From NCBI GenBank assembly GCA_016779205.1, contig JADHOC010000008.1, positions 62,001-126,000 of the forward strand: a stretch of DNA of 64,000 nucleotides, given 5' to 3'. Of this stretch, positions 8,555-17,334 are shown piece by piece; within the stretch, counting starts at the first letter, position 1; each line of letters opens with the position of its first letter. The DNA is from Planctomycetota bacterium (GTDB lineage Bacteria; Planctomycetota; UBA1135; GCA-002686595). Below the pieces are notes generated by a model, which worked only from the letters and a program-made list of their open reading frames with translations, was not told the DNA's origin and searched no databases. A program made the translations under genes and the position numbers.

Positions 8555-10333
8555 ATGCTGCACCCCATCGACTGGGCGATCCTCGCCACGTTCCTCGTCC
8601 TGTCCGTCGGCGTCGGCCTCCTGGTCGCCCGCCGCGCGGGCTCCAGCTCCTCGGAGTTCTTCCTGTCGGGCCGCTCCATGCCGTGGTGGCTCCTGGGGAT
8701 CTCCATGGTCGCCACGACCTTCGCCGCCGACACGCCGCTGCTGGTGACGCAGATCGTGCGCGAGGGCGGCGTCTCGGGGAACTGGGTGTGGTGGGCGTTC
8801 CTGATCTCGGGGATGGTCACGGTCTTCATCTACGCGCGCCTCTGGGTGCGGGCGGGGGTGAGGACGGACGTGGAGTTCTACGAGCTCCGCTACTCCGGCC
8901 GCCCCGCGGCGTTCCTGCGCGGCTTCCGCTCCATCTACCTCGGGGTGATCTTCAACTCCATCGGGATGGGGATCGTGACCCTGGCGCTGACCAAGATCTG
9001 CTCGGTGATGTTCGGCATCCCGCCGTGGCAGACGGTGCTCGTGGCGGGGGCCGTGACCATGGTGATTGCGTCCCTCGGCGGGCTCCGCGGCGTCCTGATC
9101 ACGGACCTATTCCAGTTCTTCCTCGCCCTTGGGGGCGCGATCGCCGCGGCCGTGGTGTGCCTGGACCTGCCCGAGGTGGGCGGCCTCTCGGGGCTCCTCG
9201 CCCACCCCAACGTGGAGGGAAAGCTCGACTTCCTCCCCGACTTCACCGACCCCAACGTCTGGGTGCCGCTCTTCTTCATCCCGCTGGCGATCCAGTGGTG
9301 GAGCAGCTGGTATCCGGGCGCGGAGCCGGGCGGCGGGGGCTACATCGCCCAGCGCATGCTCGCCGCCCGCAGCGAGGGCCATGCGGTGGGGGCCACGCTC
9401 TTCTTCAACGTCGCGCACTACGCCCTCCGCCCCTGGCCCTGGATCATCGTCGGGCTCACTTCGCTCGTGGTGTTCCCCGACCTCGCGTCGATCGAGGCCG
9501 CGTTCCCCTCGGCGGAGCCTGGGGAGGACCTCGGCTACCCGGCGATGTTGACCCGGCTGCCCGCCGGCCTGCTGGGGCTCGTGCTGACCTCCCTCGTGGC
9601 GGCGTACATCTCGACCATGTCGACGCTCCTCAACCTCGGGGCGTCCTACGTGGTGTTCGACTACTACCAGCGGTTCGTCCGCCCCGAGGCCGACGAGGCC
9701 ACGCTCGTGCGCTACGGCCGCATCGTCACGGTCACGCTGCTGGTCCTCTCGAGCCTCTTCGCGCTGGCGCTCGGTGACGCCCTCAACGGCTTCAACATCC
9801 TGCTGCAGGTTGGCGCCGGGACCGGTGCCATCTACCTGCTCCGTTGGCTCTGGTGGCGCGTCAACGCCTGGACGGAGATCGTCGGTATGGCGGTGTCCTT
9901 CCTGATGGCGCTCTACCTCGAGTTCGTGCACGAGGGGCTCTTCGGGCCGCTGGAGCCCTGGGTGAAGTTCTCCGTGGGCGTGGCGGTCACCACGGCGGCG
10001 TGGGTCGTCGCCACCCTGTGCACCGCTCCCACGGAGATGGCGACCCTACGGGGCTTCTACGAGCGGGTCCGGCCGTCCGGGTCGCTGTGGGGGGGCTTCA
10101 TCGCCCGCGCTGCCGCGGCCGGGGAGCCGGTGGACGCGGTCCCGCCGGGTCTGTTCACTCGCGGGCTCCTGGCGACGTCACTGGGGTGCGCCATGGTCTA
10201 CGCCGCGCTCTTTGGGACCGGTTTCGCGCTGTACGGGGAGGACCTCAAGGCCGCCCTCTCGGGGGCGGTGGCCCTCCTCTCTCTGATCGGGATCTGGCGG
10301 CTGCAGCGAAATGGGGCCTCCTCGGCGACCTGA
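8555..10333 (+). CDS. Sodium:solute symporter (SSS family)
   Basis: Predicted inner-membrane Na+-coupled transporter, 592 residues with about 13 hydrophobic segments, starting with LHPIDWAILATFLVLSVGVG. SSS features include SSSEFFLSGRSMPWWLLGISM after helix 1 and the TTFAADTPLLVTQIVREGG region. A later helix, SLVAAYISTMSTLLNLGASY, carries the Ser/Thr-rich segment that contributes the Na2 site in this family. ATG 8555 is chosen because it directly precedes the first membrane helix; the frame is open for another 13 codons upstream. The substrate cannot be told from the sequence; sugars, amino acids and organic acids are all transported by relatives. The C-terminal third has a long loop and two more helices, as in larger SSS members. 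Confidence 0.88.
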   Translation: MLHPIDWAILATFLVLSVGVGLLVARRAGSSSSEFFLSGRSMPWWLLGISMVATTFAADTPLLVTQIVREGGVSGNWVWWAFLISGMVTVFIYARLWVRAGVRTDVEFYELRYSGRPAAFLRGFRSIYLGVIFNSIGMGIVTLALTKICSVMFGIPPWQTVLVAGAVTMVIASLGGLRGVLITDLFQFFLALGGAIAAAVVCLDLPEVGGLSGLLAHPNVEGKLDFLPDFTDPNVWVPLFFIPLAIQWWSSWYPGAEPGGGGYIAQRMLAARSEGHAVGATLFFNVAHYALRPWPWIIVGLTSLVVFPDLASIEAAFPSAEPGEDLGYPAMLTRLPAGLLGLVLTSLVAAYISTMSTLLNLGASYVVFDYYQRFVRPEADEATLVRYGRIVTVTLLVLSSLFALALGDALNGFNILLQVGAGTGAIYLLRWLWWRVNAWTEIVGMAVSFLMALYLEFVHEGLFGPLEPWVKFSVGVAVTTAAWVVATLCTAPTEMATLRGFYERVRPSGSLWGGFIARAAAAGEPVDAVPPGLFTRGLLATSLGCAMVYAALFGTGFALYGEDLKAALSGAVALLSLIGIWRLQRNGASSAT

Positions 10334-10394
10334 GGGTCCTGAAGTCTCAGTGGATGACACCTGAGCCGCCCGTGGTTCGGAGCGCGGCCCGGCG

Positions 10395-11837
10395 GTGGTG
10401 GTGGGCTACACTTCCGATGCCTTGAAGGTCGTCCTCGTCAACCCGCCCAGCCCGCCCGAGTTCCGCGTCAGCCGCGGGCTCATGGGGGGCTTCGGCATGG
10501 CGGTGAACCCCGAGCTGCTCTACCCGCCCATCGAGCTGGCTCACGTGGCGGGGGCGCTGCTGGAGGACGGGCACGAGGTGGCCATCGTGGACGGCGACGC
10601 CCTCGGCGTGGGGCTGGACGGCGCCCTGGCAAAGGTGGCGGCCGAGGGCCCCGAGCTCGTCGTGCTGGATTCGTCGAGCACGTCCCTGGACCAGGACCTG
10701 GAGCTCGCGGGGCGGGTCCGCGAGGCGACCGGCGCCCTCACGGGGATGCTCGGCAGCCAGGTGACCTTCACGCCCGATGAGATCTTCGCGGGCGGTCGTA
10801 TCGACTTCGTGGTCCGGGGAGAGCCCGAGCATACGGTCCAGGAGGTCGCGGCACGGGCGTCGCGCGGCGAGGCGCTCGCGGGGACCCCGGGGATCACCCG
10901 CAGGGCCGAGGGCGGTGAGGTGGTCCACGAGGCCGAGCGGGAGAAGATCGCCGACCTGGACTCGCTCCCGCTCCCCGCGCGGCAGCTCCTGAACAACAGC
11001 GCCTACCGGTTCCCCGGCGTCGACGGCGCCATCACCACGGTCAAGTCCTCACGGGGCTGCCCGCTGAACTGTTCGTTCTGCGGCTACACCCTGGCCCAGG
11101 GCCTCCGCTTCCGGTTCCGGAGCCCGGCCCACGTGCTGCGCGAGCTGGAGGACCTCTACTTCACCCACGGCATCCGCCACGTGGTCTTCCGCGACCCGAT
11201 CTTCACCACCCGCAAGGATCGCGTCGCCGAGATCTGTGACGGCATCGTCGCGGCCGGAATGACCGAGCTCGAGTGGCAGTGCGAGACGGCGGTGAAGACG
11301 CTCGACCGCGAGCTCCTCGAGAAGATGGCCCTCGCGGGCTGCAAGCACATCTCCCTCGGGGTCGAGTCGGGCAACGACGAGATCCAGAAGAAGCACTGCG
11401 GCAACAAGCTCAGCGACCTGGACAAGGCCCACGAGGTATTCCGGGCCTGCCGGGATGTGGGGATCGAGACCCGGGCCTTCTGCATGATCGGCTTCCCCGA
11501 GGAGACGCCCGCCATGGCGGACGAGACCCTGGCGCTGGTGGACTCCCTGGACCCCGATCAGGTCCAGTTCTGCGCGGTCACCGCGTACCCCGGCACGCCG
11601 CTGCACGAGATGTTGCGGGGCACCCGGGAGTTCGACTACGCGTCCATGACGGGCTTCCAGGCCCTCGAGGGCAACGAGCACATGACGGCCGCGGAGATCG
11701 AGGCCAAGATCCGCGAGGGCTATCGACGCTTCTACCGCCGCCCGAAGCGAGTGTTCCGGGAGCTTCGGGACCCCCGGCGGCTCGCGGGCCGACTGGCCCG
11801 CTACATGACGCTCTTCCGCCGCCGCGCCGCAGTGTGA
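10395..11837 (+). CDS. B12-binding domain radical SAM protein
   Basis: Predicted cobalamin- and [4Fe-4S]-dependent radical SAM enzyme, up to 480 residues. The N-terminal Rossmann-type B12-binding domain (about residues 10-170) opens with KVVLVNPPSPP. The radical SAM core has the cluster motif CPLNCSFC (C-x3-C-x2-C) after the conserved SSRG. It continues with LGVESGNDEIQKK and MIGFPEETP segments typical of this class. Such proteins often methylate or rearrange unreactive carbons in lipids, antibiotics or glycans; the substrate is unknown here. Start is uncertain: GTG 10395 gives a few extra residues, whereas TTG 10422 places the usual short K-V-V-L-V strand at the N-terminus. A paralogous architecture is encoded at 50013-51419. 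A perfect hairpin follows the stop. Confidence 0.88.
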   Translation: MVVGYTSDALKVVLVNPPSPPEFRVSRGLMGGFGMAVNPELLYPPIELAHVAGALLEDGHEVAIVDGDALGVGLDGALAKVAAEGPELVVLDSSSTSLDQDLELAGRVREATGALTGMLGSQVTFTPDEIFAGGRIDFVVRGEPEHTVQEVAARASRGEALAGTPGITRRAEGGEVVHEAEREKIADLDSLPLPARQLLNNSAYRFPGVDGAITTVKSSRGCPLNCSFCGYTLAQGLRFRFRSPAHVLRELEDLYFTHGIRHVVFRDPIFTTRKDRVAEICDGIVAAGMTELEWQCETAVKTLDRELLEKMALAGCKHISLGVESGNDEIQKKHCGNKLSDLDKAHEVFRACRDVGIETRAFCMIGFPEETPAMADETLALVDSLDPDQVQFCAVTAYPGTPLHEMLRGTREFDYASMTGFQALEGNEHMTAAEIEAKIREGYRRFYRRPKRVFRELRDPRRLAGRLARYMTLFRRRAAV

Positions 11838-11845
11838 GGACGAGA

Positions 11846-11880
11846 GAGGGCCCCGGCGAGCGATGCTCGCCGGGGCCCTC
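11846..11880 (+). terminator. Perfect 16-bp hairpin terminator
   Basis: A 16-bp perfect stem (11846-11861 with 11865-11880) with a 3-nt GAT loop begins 8 bp after the radical SAM stop codon. No U-tract follows, only CGCTTCTC. Position and stability argue for transcription termination. Confidence 0.75.
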
Positions 11881-12356
11881 CGCTTCTCGGACCTGCCTCC
11901 GACTCCAGACCTTCGCGAGGCGGCGGCGCACCGGTGCGGGCCACCTCTCGGTGTCCGCTGGCCAGATGTCCTGCTCGTCGGAGACCAGAGGTCTCCTTCA
12001 CCCGGCCGGGTGCGGTCCTCCGCCGGGGGGGTCCCGGACCATCCATGAGGACGGGGCCGGGCGACCGCGCTGGCGCTGGAGTCAAGCTGGTATAGAGCAC
12101 GCGCGGTCCCTGCTCCGCGCGATCCAGCCCTACATCCGGAGGCCCCGCCGGCGCGGGGCACGTTTCTCTCGAAAACTCTCCGCACCGACCGGCGGCACGC
12201 TGCCGGGGACCACACTGCCGTGGGCCCCATTCCCGGGGACCCCTTCCCCCTGGGCGCAACGCCCGCGGCGGGTAGGAGCCCGCCAGCCTGCGAGGGGGGC
12301 CCGCTCTTCCCGGGCCCGAGGGCCGCCGGAGACGTCTGGCGACCTGCCGCGCCGCG
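11881..12356 (+). other. Gene-free GC-rich stretch
   Basis: No open frame here has plausible protein character; translations are low-complexity Arg/Pro/Gly shadows. The only clear structure is a short hairpin, GGAGACC (11980-11986) with GGTCTCC (11990-11996) around AGA. The left edge is a terminator and the right edge is the end of a possible small minus-strand gene. No tRNA, repeat array or mobile-element end was recognised. Confidence 0.55.
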
Positions 12357-12512
12357 TCAGGCGGGCGCGTAGCTGGTCTCGGCGAGGTTGACCCAGGTGA
12401 GGGTCCCGTCCGAGGGGTCGAGGACCTGCACCCAGGAGTTCCAGCGCGCGACGATCTGGACCCGTCGAGCCTCGGACTCAGGCGCCTCGGCGGGGGGCTC
12501 GGAGATCGTCAT
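12357..12512 (-). CDS. Possible small protein, 51 aa
   Basis: Unknown. From ATG at 12512 the frame gives 51 residues: an acidic Pro/Glu-rich N-terminus followed by ARWNSWVQVLDPSDGTLTWV and a short tail. The Trp-rich beta-like C-terminal half is less biased than the shadow frames of this GC-rich DNA, which is the only argument for a gene. There is no clear ribosome-binding site, and it lies directly downstream of the terminator of the DUF1570-like peptidase gene. It could equally be non-coding. Confidence 0.35.
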   Translation of the reverse strand: MTISEPPAEAPESEARRVQIVARWNSWVQVLDPSDGTLTWVNLAETSYAPA

Positions 12513-12523
12513 CGTGGAGGGGC

Positions 12524-12563
12524 AAAAAGGAGGCTCCTCCCGGGAGGGGTTCCGGGAGGAGCC
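12524..12563 (-). terminator. Rho-independent terminator of the peptidase gene
   Basis: On the minus strand, a perfect 12-bp stem (plus-strand 12532-12543 with 12552-12563, 8-nt loop) is followed by TCC and five T residues (plus-strand A run 12524-12528). This is the most classical intrinsic terminator in the window. A second T run on the minus strand (plus-strand A run near 12634-12640) lies closer to the stop codon at 12664. Confidence 0.8.
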
Positions 12564-12663
12564 AGGTTCGCACATGAACCATGAGGGCACACATGTCTTC
12601 GTCAGCCGGCGGCGCCGCTGGCCCCCTTTGCTGAAAAAAAGTGCGGCGGTCCCCCCTGGGCCG

Positions 12664-15147
12664 TCAGCGCGTCAGTCGCGGATTGAGGAATCGAACGGGG
12701 GTGTCGCTCGTGGTGACCCCGATCCGGCCCTCGGAGATCGAGGGGGGGCCCTCGATCTTCCCGATGACCTCTCCGTCGATGAGGAATCGGGTGGCCTGGA
12801 GGCCCACGTCGATCCCCATGGTGAACCTCTCGCCGGCCTTGAGGCGTGACTTGGCCTTGAACTGCGGATCGAACTTGGGCTGGCGGGTCTGCTCGTCGAA
12901 GTCGAGGATCCCGGCCCGGCCGCTCTTCCCGAGGCGCACGTAGCTCTTCTCGCCCGAGAGGCTCCCCGCGTAGGTGAGCCCCAGCAGCGGGAAGTCCCCG
13001 GTGTCCTCCACGATCACGTCCACCTCGAAGAAGAACGTCCTGGGCGGCTCCTGGATGAAGGAGGCGGTCGCGTAGCCGCCGCCGCAGCGGAGCCCCGTGG
13101 TGCCGTCCTCCTCGGCGAAGGCGTCCCAGTTGCCCGAGACCTCCCAGCCCTCGAGGTCGGAGGGGATGGGGAGCCGGCGCACCCGGCGGACGTCGACCCC
13201 TGACGTCTCCATGATCTCGTTGGCGCGTGCGAGCAGGACCCCCTCGCCGCCCACCACTTCGCTGGCGAGCTTGAGGGTCTGCAGGGCGACCCTGGGGTAT
13301 CCCGCCTCCATCCAGCCGTCGGCCTCGGCGGTGGCGGCCTCCACGAAGGAGGCGTAGCTGTCCTCGATGAGCTCGCCCAGGGATCGGTTGACCTCCTTGA
13401 TGCCGGCGAGCCCGGCGGCGACCGCCTCGGCCCCCGTGCCGTCGTAGTGGGCGAGGGCGGCGTCGCGGTCCGCCTGGGCGCGTCCCACGGAGACCAGCCG
13501 GCGGAAGGCGAAGAGGGCCGCGTCCTGGCTCTTGAGCTGGGTGAGGGTCTCGCCGAGCAAGCGCAGCGCCAGGGGGTCGTCGGGGCGCTTGCGGAGCGCC
13601 CAGCGGAGGGAGTCCACCGCGTACTCGAGCTTCTCGAACTCGAGCTGCTTCTTGGCGCGCGCGATCAGGACGTCGGCCTGCTCGGGGCCACCGAACTCGA
13701 TGCGGGAGAGGTTGAGGATCCACTCCTGCCAGCACCGCTCGAGGTCCTCGTAGCTCTCCACCCCGGGGAGCTCCGCCTCCTCCACGAAGTACTTCTTGAA
13801 GCGCTTGCCGACGTTCTTCTCCTCACCGGAGTCGGTGTAGGAGAGCATGAAGTCCTTGTAGATCGGCTCGTACACACGCTCGCACGAGTCGTTCTCGTAG
13901 TTCATGCAGAAGTACACCATCGCCCACCCGAACGAGTAGTGGGACCCCGGGTACGACCCCGGCGCGAAGTAGGTCACCACGTCCCACAGGTCCACCGCGT
14001 CGGGGTTGGGGTCGAGCTTGTCCACGCTGACCGGGTCGCTGGGGTTCCTGCCGCCGATCTGAATGACGACGCTGCGCAGGCGCGATTCGGGGATGCGGTT
14101 GGTCTCGACGAAGCCGCCCGGGAGGATCGCCGCGCCCTCGAAGTAGCTGGCCGTCCCCTCGTTGAGCCAGGTCGGAATGAGCGCCTTCCAGACCATGCGC
14201 GTGAACTGGTGGGAGGCCTCGTGGTAGAGCGTCGTCCAGAGTTCCTCGATGGACTGCTTCATGAACCCCTCGGCGGTGCGGGGGTCATAGGTGCTCACGC
14301 TGTTCTCGGAGGGGCTGTAGAACCCGGCGACGGTGTCACCCGTGCCCGGGTTGTACGTGTCGAATTCGCCCCTCGTCTTCCAGACCCGGACCTCGCAGCG
14401 CCGCATGCTCCCGCCGCCCTTCTTGTAGTCGAAGATCTTCCGGTAGAACTGGTTCATCTGCTCCATGGCGCTGAGGATGGCCTCGGCCATCTCCACGCCC
14501 ATGTTGGTCTTGATGGTGTAGTTCTTGCCCTTGAGCTCGAAGGCGTCCTCCCACTCCACGTGCTTGGCGTCGATGCGGGCGATCTCGCGGGCGCTGCGCC
14601 GCTGGCGGTTCTTGACCTTGACCGGGACCCCCGACTCCAGCATCGCCTGGACGGCCTTCTTGTTCATGAAGAGCTTCTCGAGCTTGGAGGCGGCGGCGTC
14701 GCCGTACGGGGTGCCGTCCAGGCCCCCGAGCATGTCCGCGGAGTTGGCGTACAGCTTCCCGCTCTGACAGATCTTCGCCAGCTGCATGATGCTCTTCGCG
14801 TATGCCCCCGTGGCCGTTCCCAGGGACGGCAGATCGACCCCGATCTCGTCCCGCAGCACCTTCAGGCGCTTGTCCACGGCCTTGGCCTCGCGGCCGTCCC
14901 CGGCCATGAGCTTCGCGAGCTCCGCGTACCAGAGCGCCGCGTCGTCGTCGTCCCCGCTGAAGGCCGCCTCCGCTGCCGCCATCAGCAGCTTGGGATCGTC
15001 CGGGGCCGACTGAAGCGCGCGCTCGGCCTCCTCGAGGTCGTCGTCCGAGGTGGAGGGGAAGAGCCCCAGCCCAACCGTGGCGGTGGCGAGGGCGGCGAGC
15101 GCGGCGGTGAGGTGGAGGCGGAGGGGCGTTCGAGCGGTGAGCTTCAT
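12664..15147 (-). CDS. Exported DUF1570-like metallopeptidase with TPR and C-terminal beta domain
   Basis: 827 residues from ATG at 15147, chosen because it begins with a signal-like segment (basic [10 protein letters not shown], then a hydrophobic stretch to about residue 30). Residues 35-110 look like TPR helices ([17 protein letters not shown]). The peptidase core has the zinc motif H309-E310-A-S-H313 and a downstream W-L-N-E330-G that would supply the third ligand, as in gluzincin DUF1570-type proteins. Further TPR-like helices span about residues 500-690 ([19 protein letters not shown]). The last about 130 residues form a beta-rich domain resembling DUF1080/LamG-type carbohydrate-binding jelly rolls. 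The natural substrate is unknown. It is divergent from acs with a 225-bp shared upstream region and ends at a good intrinsic terminator. Confidence 0.85.
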   Translation of the reverse strand: MKLTARTPLRLHLTAALAALATATVGLGLFPSTSDDDLEEAERALQSAPDDPKLLMAAAEAAFSGDDDDAALWYAELAKLMAGDGREAKAVDKRLKVLRDEIGVDLPSLGTATGAYAKSIMQLAKICQSGKLYANSADMLGGLDGTPYGDAAASKLEKLFMNKKAVQAMLESGVPVKVKNRQRRSAREIARIDAKHVEWEDAFELKGKNYTIKTNMGVEMAEAILSAMEQMNQFYRKIFDYKKGGGSMRRCEVRVWKTRGEFDTYNPGTGDTVAGFYSPSENSVSTYDPRTAEGFMKQSIEELWTTLYHEASHQFTRMVWKALIPTWLNEGTASYFEGAAILPGGFVETNRIPESRLRSVVIQIGGRNPSDPVSVDKLDPNPDAVDLWDVVTYFAPGSYPGSHYSFGWAMVYFCMNYENDSCERVYEPIYKDFMLSYTDSGEEKNVGKRFKKYFVEEAELPGVESYEDLERCWQEWILNLSRIEFGGPEQADVLIARAKKQLEFEKLEYAVDSLRWALRKRPDDPLALRLLGETLTQLKSQDAALFAFRRLVSVGRAQADRDAALAHYDGTGAEAVAAGLAGIKEVNRSLGELIEDSYASFVEAATAEADGWMEAGYPRVALQTLKLASEVVGGEGVLLARANEIMETSGVDVRRVRRLPIPSDLEGWEVSGNWDAFAEEDGTTGLRCGGGYATASFIQEPPRTFFFEVDVIVEDTGDFPLLGLTYAGSLSGEKSYVRLGKSGRAGILDFDEQTRQPKFDPQFKAKSRLKAGERFTMGIDVGLQATRFLIDGEVIGKIEGPPSISEGRIGVTTSDTPVRFLNPRLTR

Positions 15148-15372
15148 GATCGGTGGCCGGATGACCGCGTGCGACGGACGAAGGTGACGCGCAGTTCGGG
15201 AAGCCTGGCGCGTGATCGAGACGAGCGCGGGCATTGGAGCAAGCAGGATTCGAGCGGCCAGCGAATAATCGCAAGCCACCCCAAGGATAGTGGAGGTCCG
15301 CCGGCACGCTTCGTGTCGAGCCCTCTTCTCCATAGACTTACAGCTCCTCCAAGTAGCCCCATCACCGCGCCC

Positions 15373-17334
15373 ATGTCCCAGTCGATCGAGACGGTCCTCA
15401 CGGAGGATCGCAGCTTCCCCCCGTCCGAAGAGTTTCGAGGGGCGGCTCGCCTCGCCGACCGGTCGACCTACGAGCAGATGTGGCGGAGGTCCATCGAGGA
15501 CCCCGACGGATTCTTCGGGGAGGTCGCCCGGGAGCTGCCCTGGCTGGAGCCGTTCACATCTGTCCTGGATTGGTCCGGCGCCCCGGTGGCTCGCTGGTTC
15601 GAGGGCGGGAAGCTCAACGTCTCTCACGTCTGCCTGGACCAGCATGTGGAGGCGGGCCGCGGGGGAGAGGTCGCCCTCGTCTGGGAGGGGGAGCCGGGGG
15701 ACGAGCGGACGTTCACCTATGCGGAGCTCCTGACGGAGGTCTGCCGCTTCGCCAACGTCCTCAAGGCCCGGGGGGTGGGCAAGGGGGACCGCGTGGCGAT
15801 CTACATGCCCATGGTGCCCGAGGCGGCCATGGCCATGCTGGCCTGCGCCCGGATCGGCGCCATCCACTCGGTGGTCTTCGGCGGCTTCAGCGCCCAGTCG
15901 CTCACCGACCGGATCGAGGACGGCGGCTGCACGGCCGTGATCACCGCCGACGGGGGATGGCGGCGCGGCTCCATCCTGGCGCTCAAGGACGCGGTGGATG
16001 AGGCGGTGAAGGGCCAGGACCAGGTGCACACGGTCCTCTGCGTTCGCCGGACCGAGCAGGCCGTGCAGTGGGACGGCGAGCGGGACGTCTGGCTCCACGA
16101 GGCCCTCGAGGGGGTGGGGGACGCCTGCGATCCCGAGCCCATGGACTCCGAGGATGTGCTCTTCCTCCTCTACACCTCGGGCTCCACCGGCAAGCCCAAG
16201 GGGATCGTCCACACCACCGGCGGGTATATCGTGGGGGCGTACCTCTCGACCCGCTACGTCTTCGACCTGCGGCCCGGGGATACCTACTGGTGCACCGCCG
16301 ACGTCGGCTGGATCACGGGGCACAGCTACATCGTCTACGGCCCACTCGCCAACGGCGCGCGCATGGTCATGTACGAGGGCGCGCCGAACGCCCCGCATGA
16401 GGGCCGCTTCTGGGAGCTGTGCGAGAAGCACAAGGTCAGCATCTTCTACACGGCCCCGACGGCGATCCGCGCGTTCATGAAGTGGGGCGACGCGCACGTG
16501 GAGAAGTACGACCTCTCCAGCCTGCGGCTCCTCGGAACCGTGGGGGAGCCCATCAACCCGGCGGCGTGGATCTGGTATCGCGAGAAGGTGGGCGGCGGCC
16601 GCTGCCCGATCGTGGACACCTGGTGGCAGACGGAGACCGGCTCGATCATGCTCACCCCCCTCCCGGGGATGAGCGCCACCAAGCCCGGGTCCGCGATGAC
16701 GCCCTTCTTCGGCGTGGACGCGGCCATCCTGGACGAGGAGGGCAACGAGGTCCCCCACGGCGAGGGCGGGCTCCTCGCGATCCGCCGACCCTGGCCCAGC
16801 ATGCTGCGCGGGATCTGGGGCGACGAGGAGCGCTACCGGGAGACCTACTGGTCCCGCTGGGACGGCCGCTACTACATGGCGGGGGACGGCGCCCGCCGCG
16901 ATGCCGACGGCGACTTCTGGATCATGGGGCGCGTGGACGACGTGCTCAACGTCTCCGGGCACCGGCTCTCCACCATGGAGGTGGAGAGCGCGCTCGTGAG
17001 CCACGAGGGCGTCGTCGAGGCGGCCGTCGTGGCGCGGCCCGACGACCTGACGGGCGAGGCCATCGTGGCCTTCGTCATCCCCTCGGGCGAGGTCGCCGCC
17101 GATGGCGGGCTCGCGCTCGGGGCCCAGCTGAAGGCGCACGTCGCGGACGAGATCGGCAAGCTCGCGCGGCCTGCAGAGATCCGCGTCACCCCGCGGCTCC
17201 CCAAGACCCGCAGCGGCAAGATCATGCGACGGCTCCTCCGAGCCATCGCCGCAGGCGACGAGATTCGCCAGGACACCACCACGCTCGAGGACCCTTCGAT
17301 CCTCGACGAGCTTCGATCCGGAGTGAAAGCATGA
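15373..17334 (+). CDS. acs: Acetyl-CoA synthetase (AMP-forming)
   Basis: Activates acetate to acetyl-CoA via acetyl-AMP; cytoplasmic. It has 653 residues, the normal length. Adenylate-forming motifs are visible: [11 protein letters not shown] (P-loop), [14 protein letters not shown], the substrate-pocket segment [12 protein letters not shown] with the Trp that favours acetate, the hinge near [13 protein letters not shown], and the C-terminal [11 protein letters not shown] carrying the Lys acetylated in the family. Start ATG 15373 fits the family N-terminus; the frame is open far upstream but that part is antisense to the peptidase gene. Its stop overlaps the start of the cytochrome gene (ATGA), implying coupled translation with two exported redox proteins. 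This is an unusual partner set for acs. Confidence 0.96.
   Translation: MSQSIETVLTEDRSFPPSEEFRGAARLADRSTYEQMWRRSIEDPDGFFGEVARELPWLEPFTSVLDWSGAPVARWFEGGKLNVSHVCLDQHVEAGRGGEVALVWEGEPGDERTFTYAELLTEVCRFANVLKARGVGKGDRVAIYMPMVPEAAMAMLACARIGAIHSVVFGGFSAQSLTDRIEDGGCTAVITADGGWRRGSILALKDAVDEAVKGQDQVHTVLCVRRTEQAVQWDGERDVWLHEALEGVGDACDPEPMDSEDVLFLLYTSGSTGKPKGIVHTTGGYIVGAYLSTRYVFDLRPGDTYWCTADVGWITGHSYIVYGPLANGARMVMYEGAPNAPHEGRFWELCEKHKVSIFYTAPTAIRAFMKWGDAHVEKYDLSSLRLLGTVGEPINPAAWIWYREKVGGGRCPIVDTWWQTETGSIMLTPLPGMSATKPGSAMTPFFGVDAAILDEEGNEVPHGEGGLLAIRRPWPSMLRGIWGDEERYRETYWSRWDGRYYMAGDGARRDADGDFWIMGRVDDVLNVSGHRLSTMEVESALVSHEGVVEAAVVARPDDLTGEAIVAFVIPSGEVAADGGLALGAQLKAHVADEIGKLARPAEIRVTPRLPKTRSGKIMRRLLRAIAAGDEIRQDTTTLEDPSILDELRSGVKA

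Noticed and set aside
11881-12356. tRNA or other RNA gene in the gene-free stretch
   Set aside because: No T-arm-like GGTTCGAATC segment or cloverleaf could be drawn; only one short hairpin was seen.
13447-15372. Long plus-strand frame running into acs
   Set aside because: It is antisense to the DUF1570-like peptidase gene, its translation is Val/Leu/Arg-rich shadow sequence, and Acs homology begins at ATG 15373.
15148-17139. Minus-strand extension upstream of the peptidase
   Set aside because: It is antisense to acs; a clear signal peptide begins at ATG 15147.
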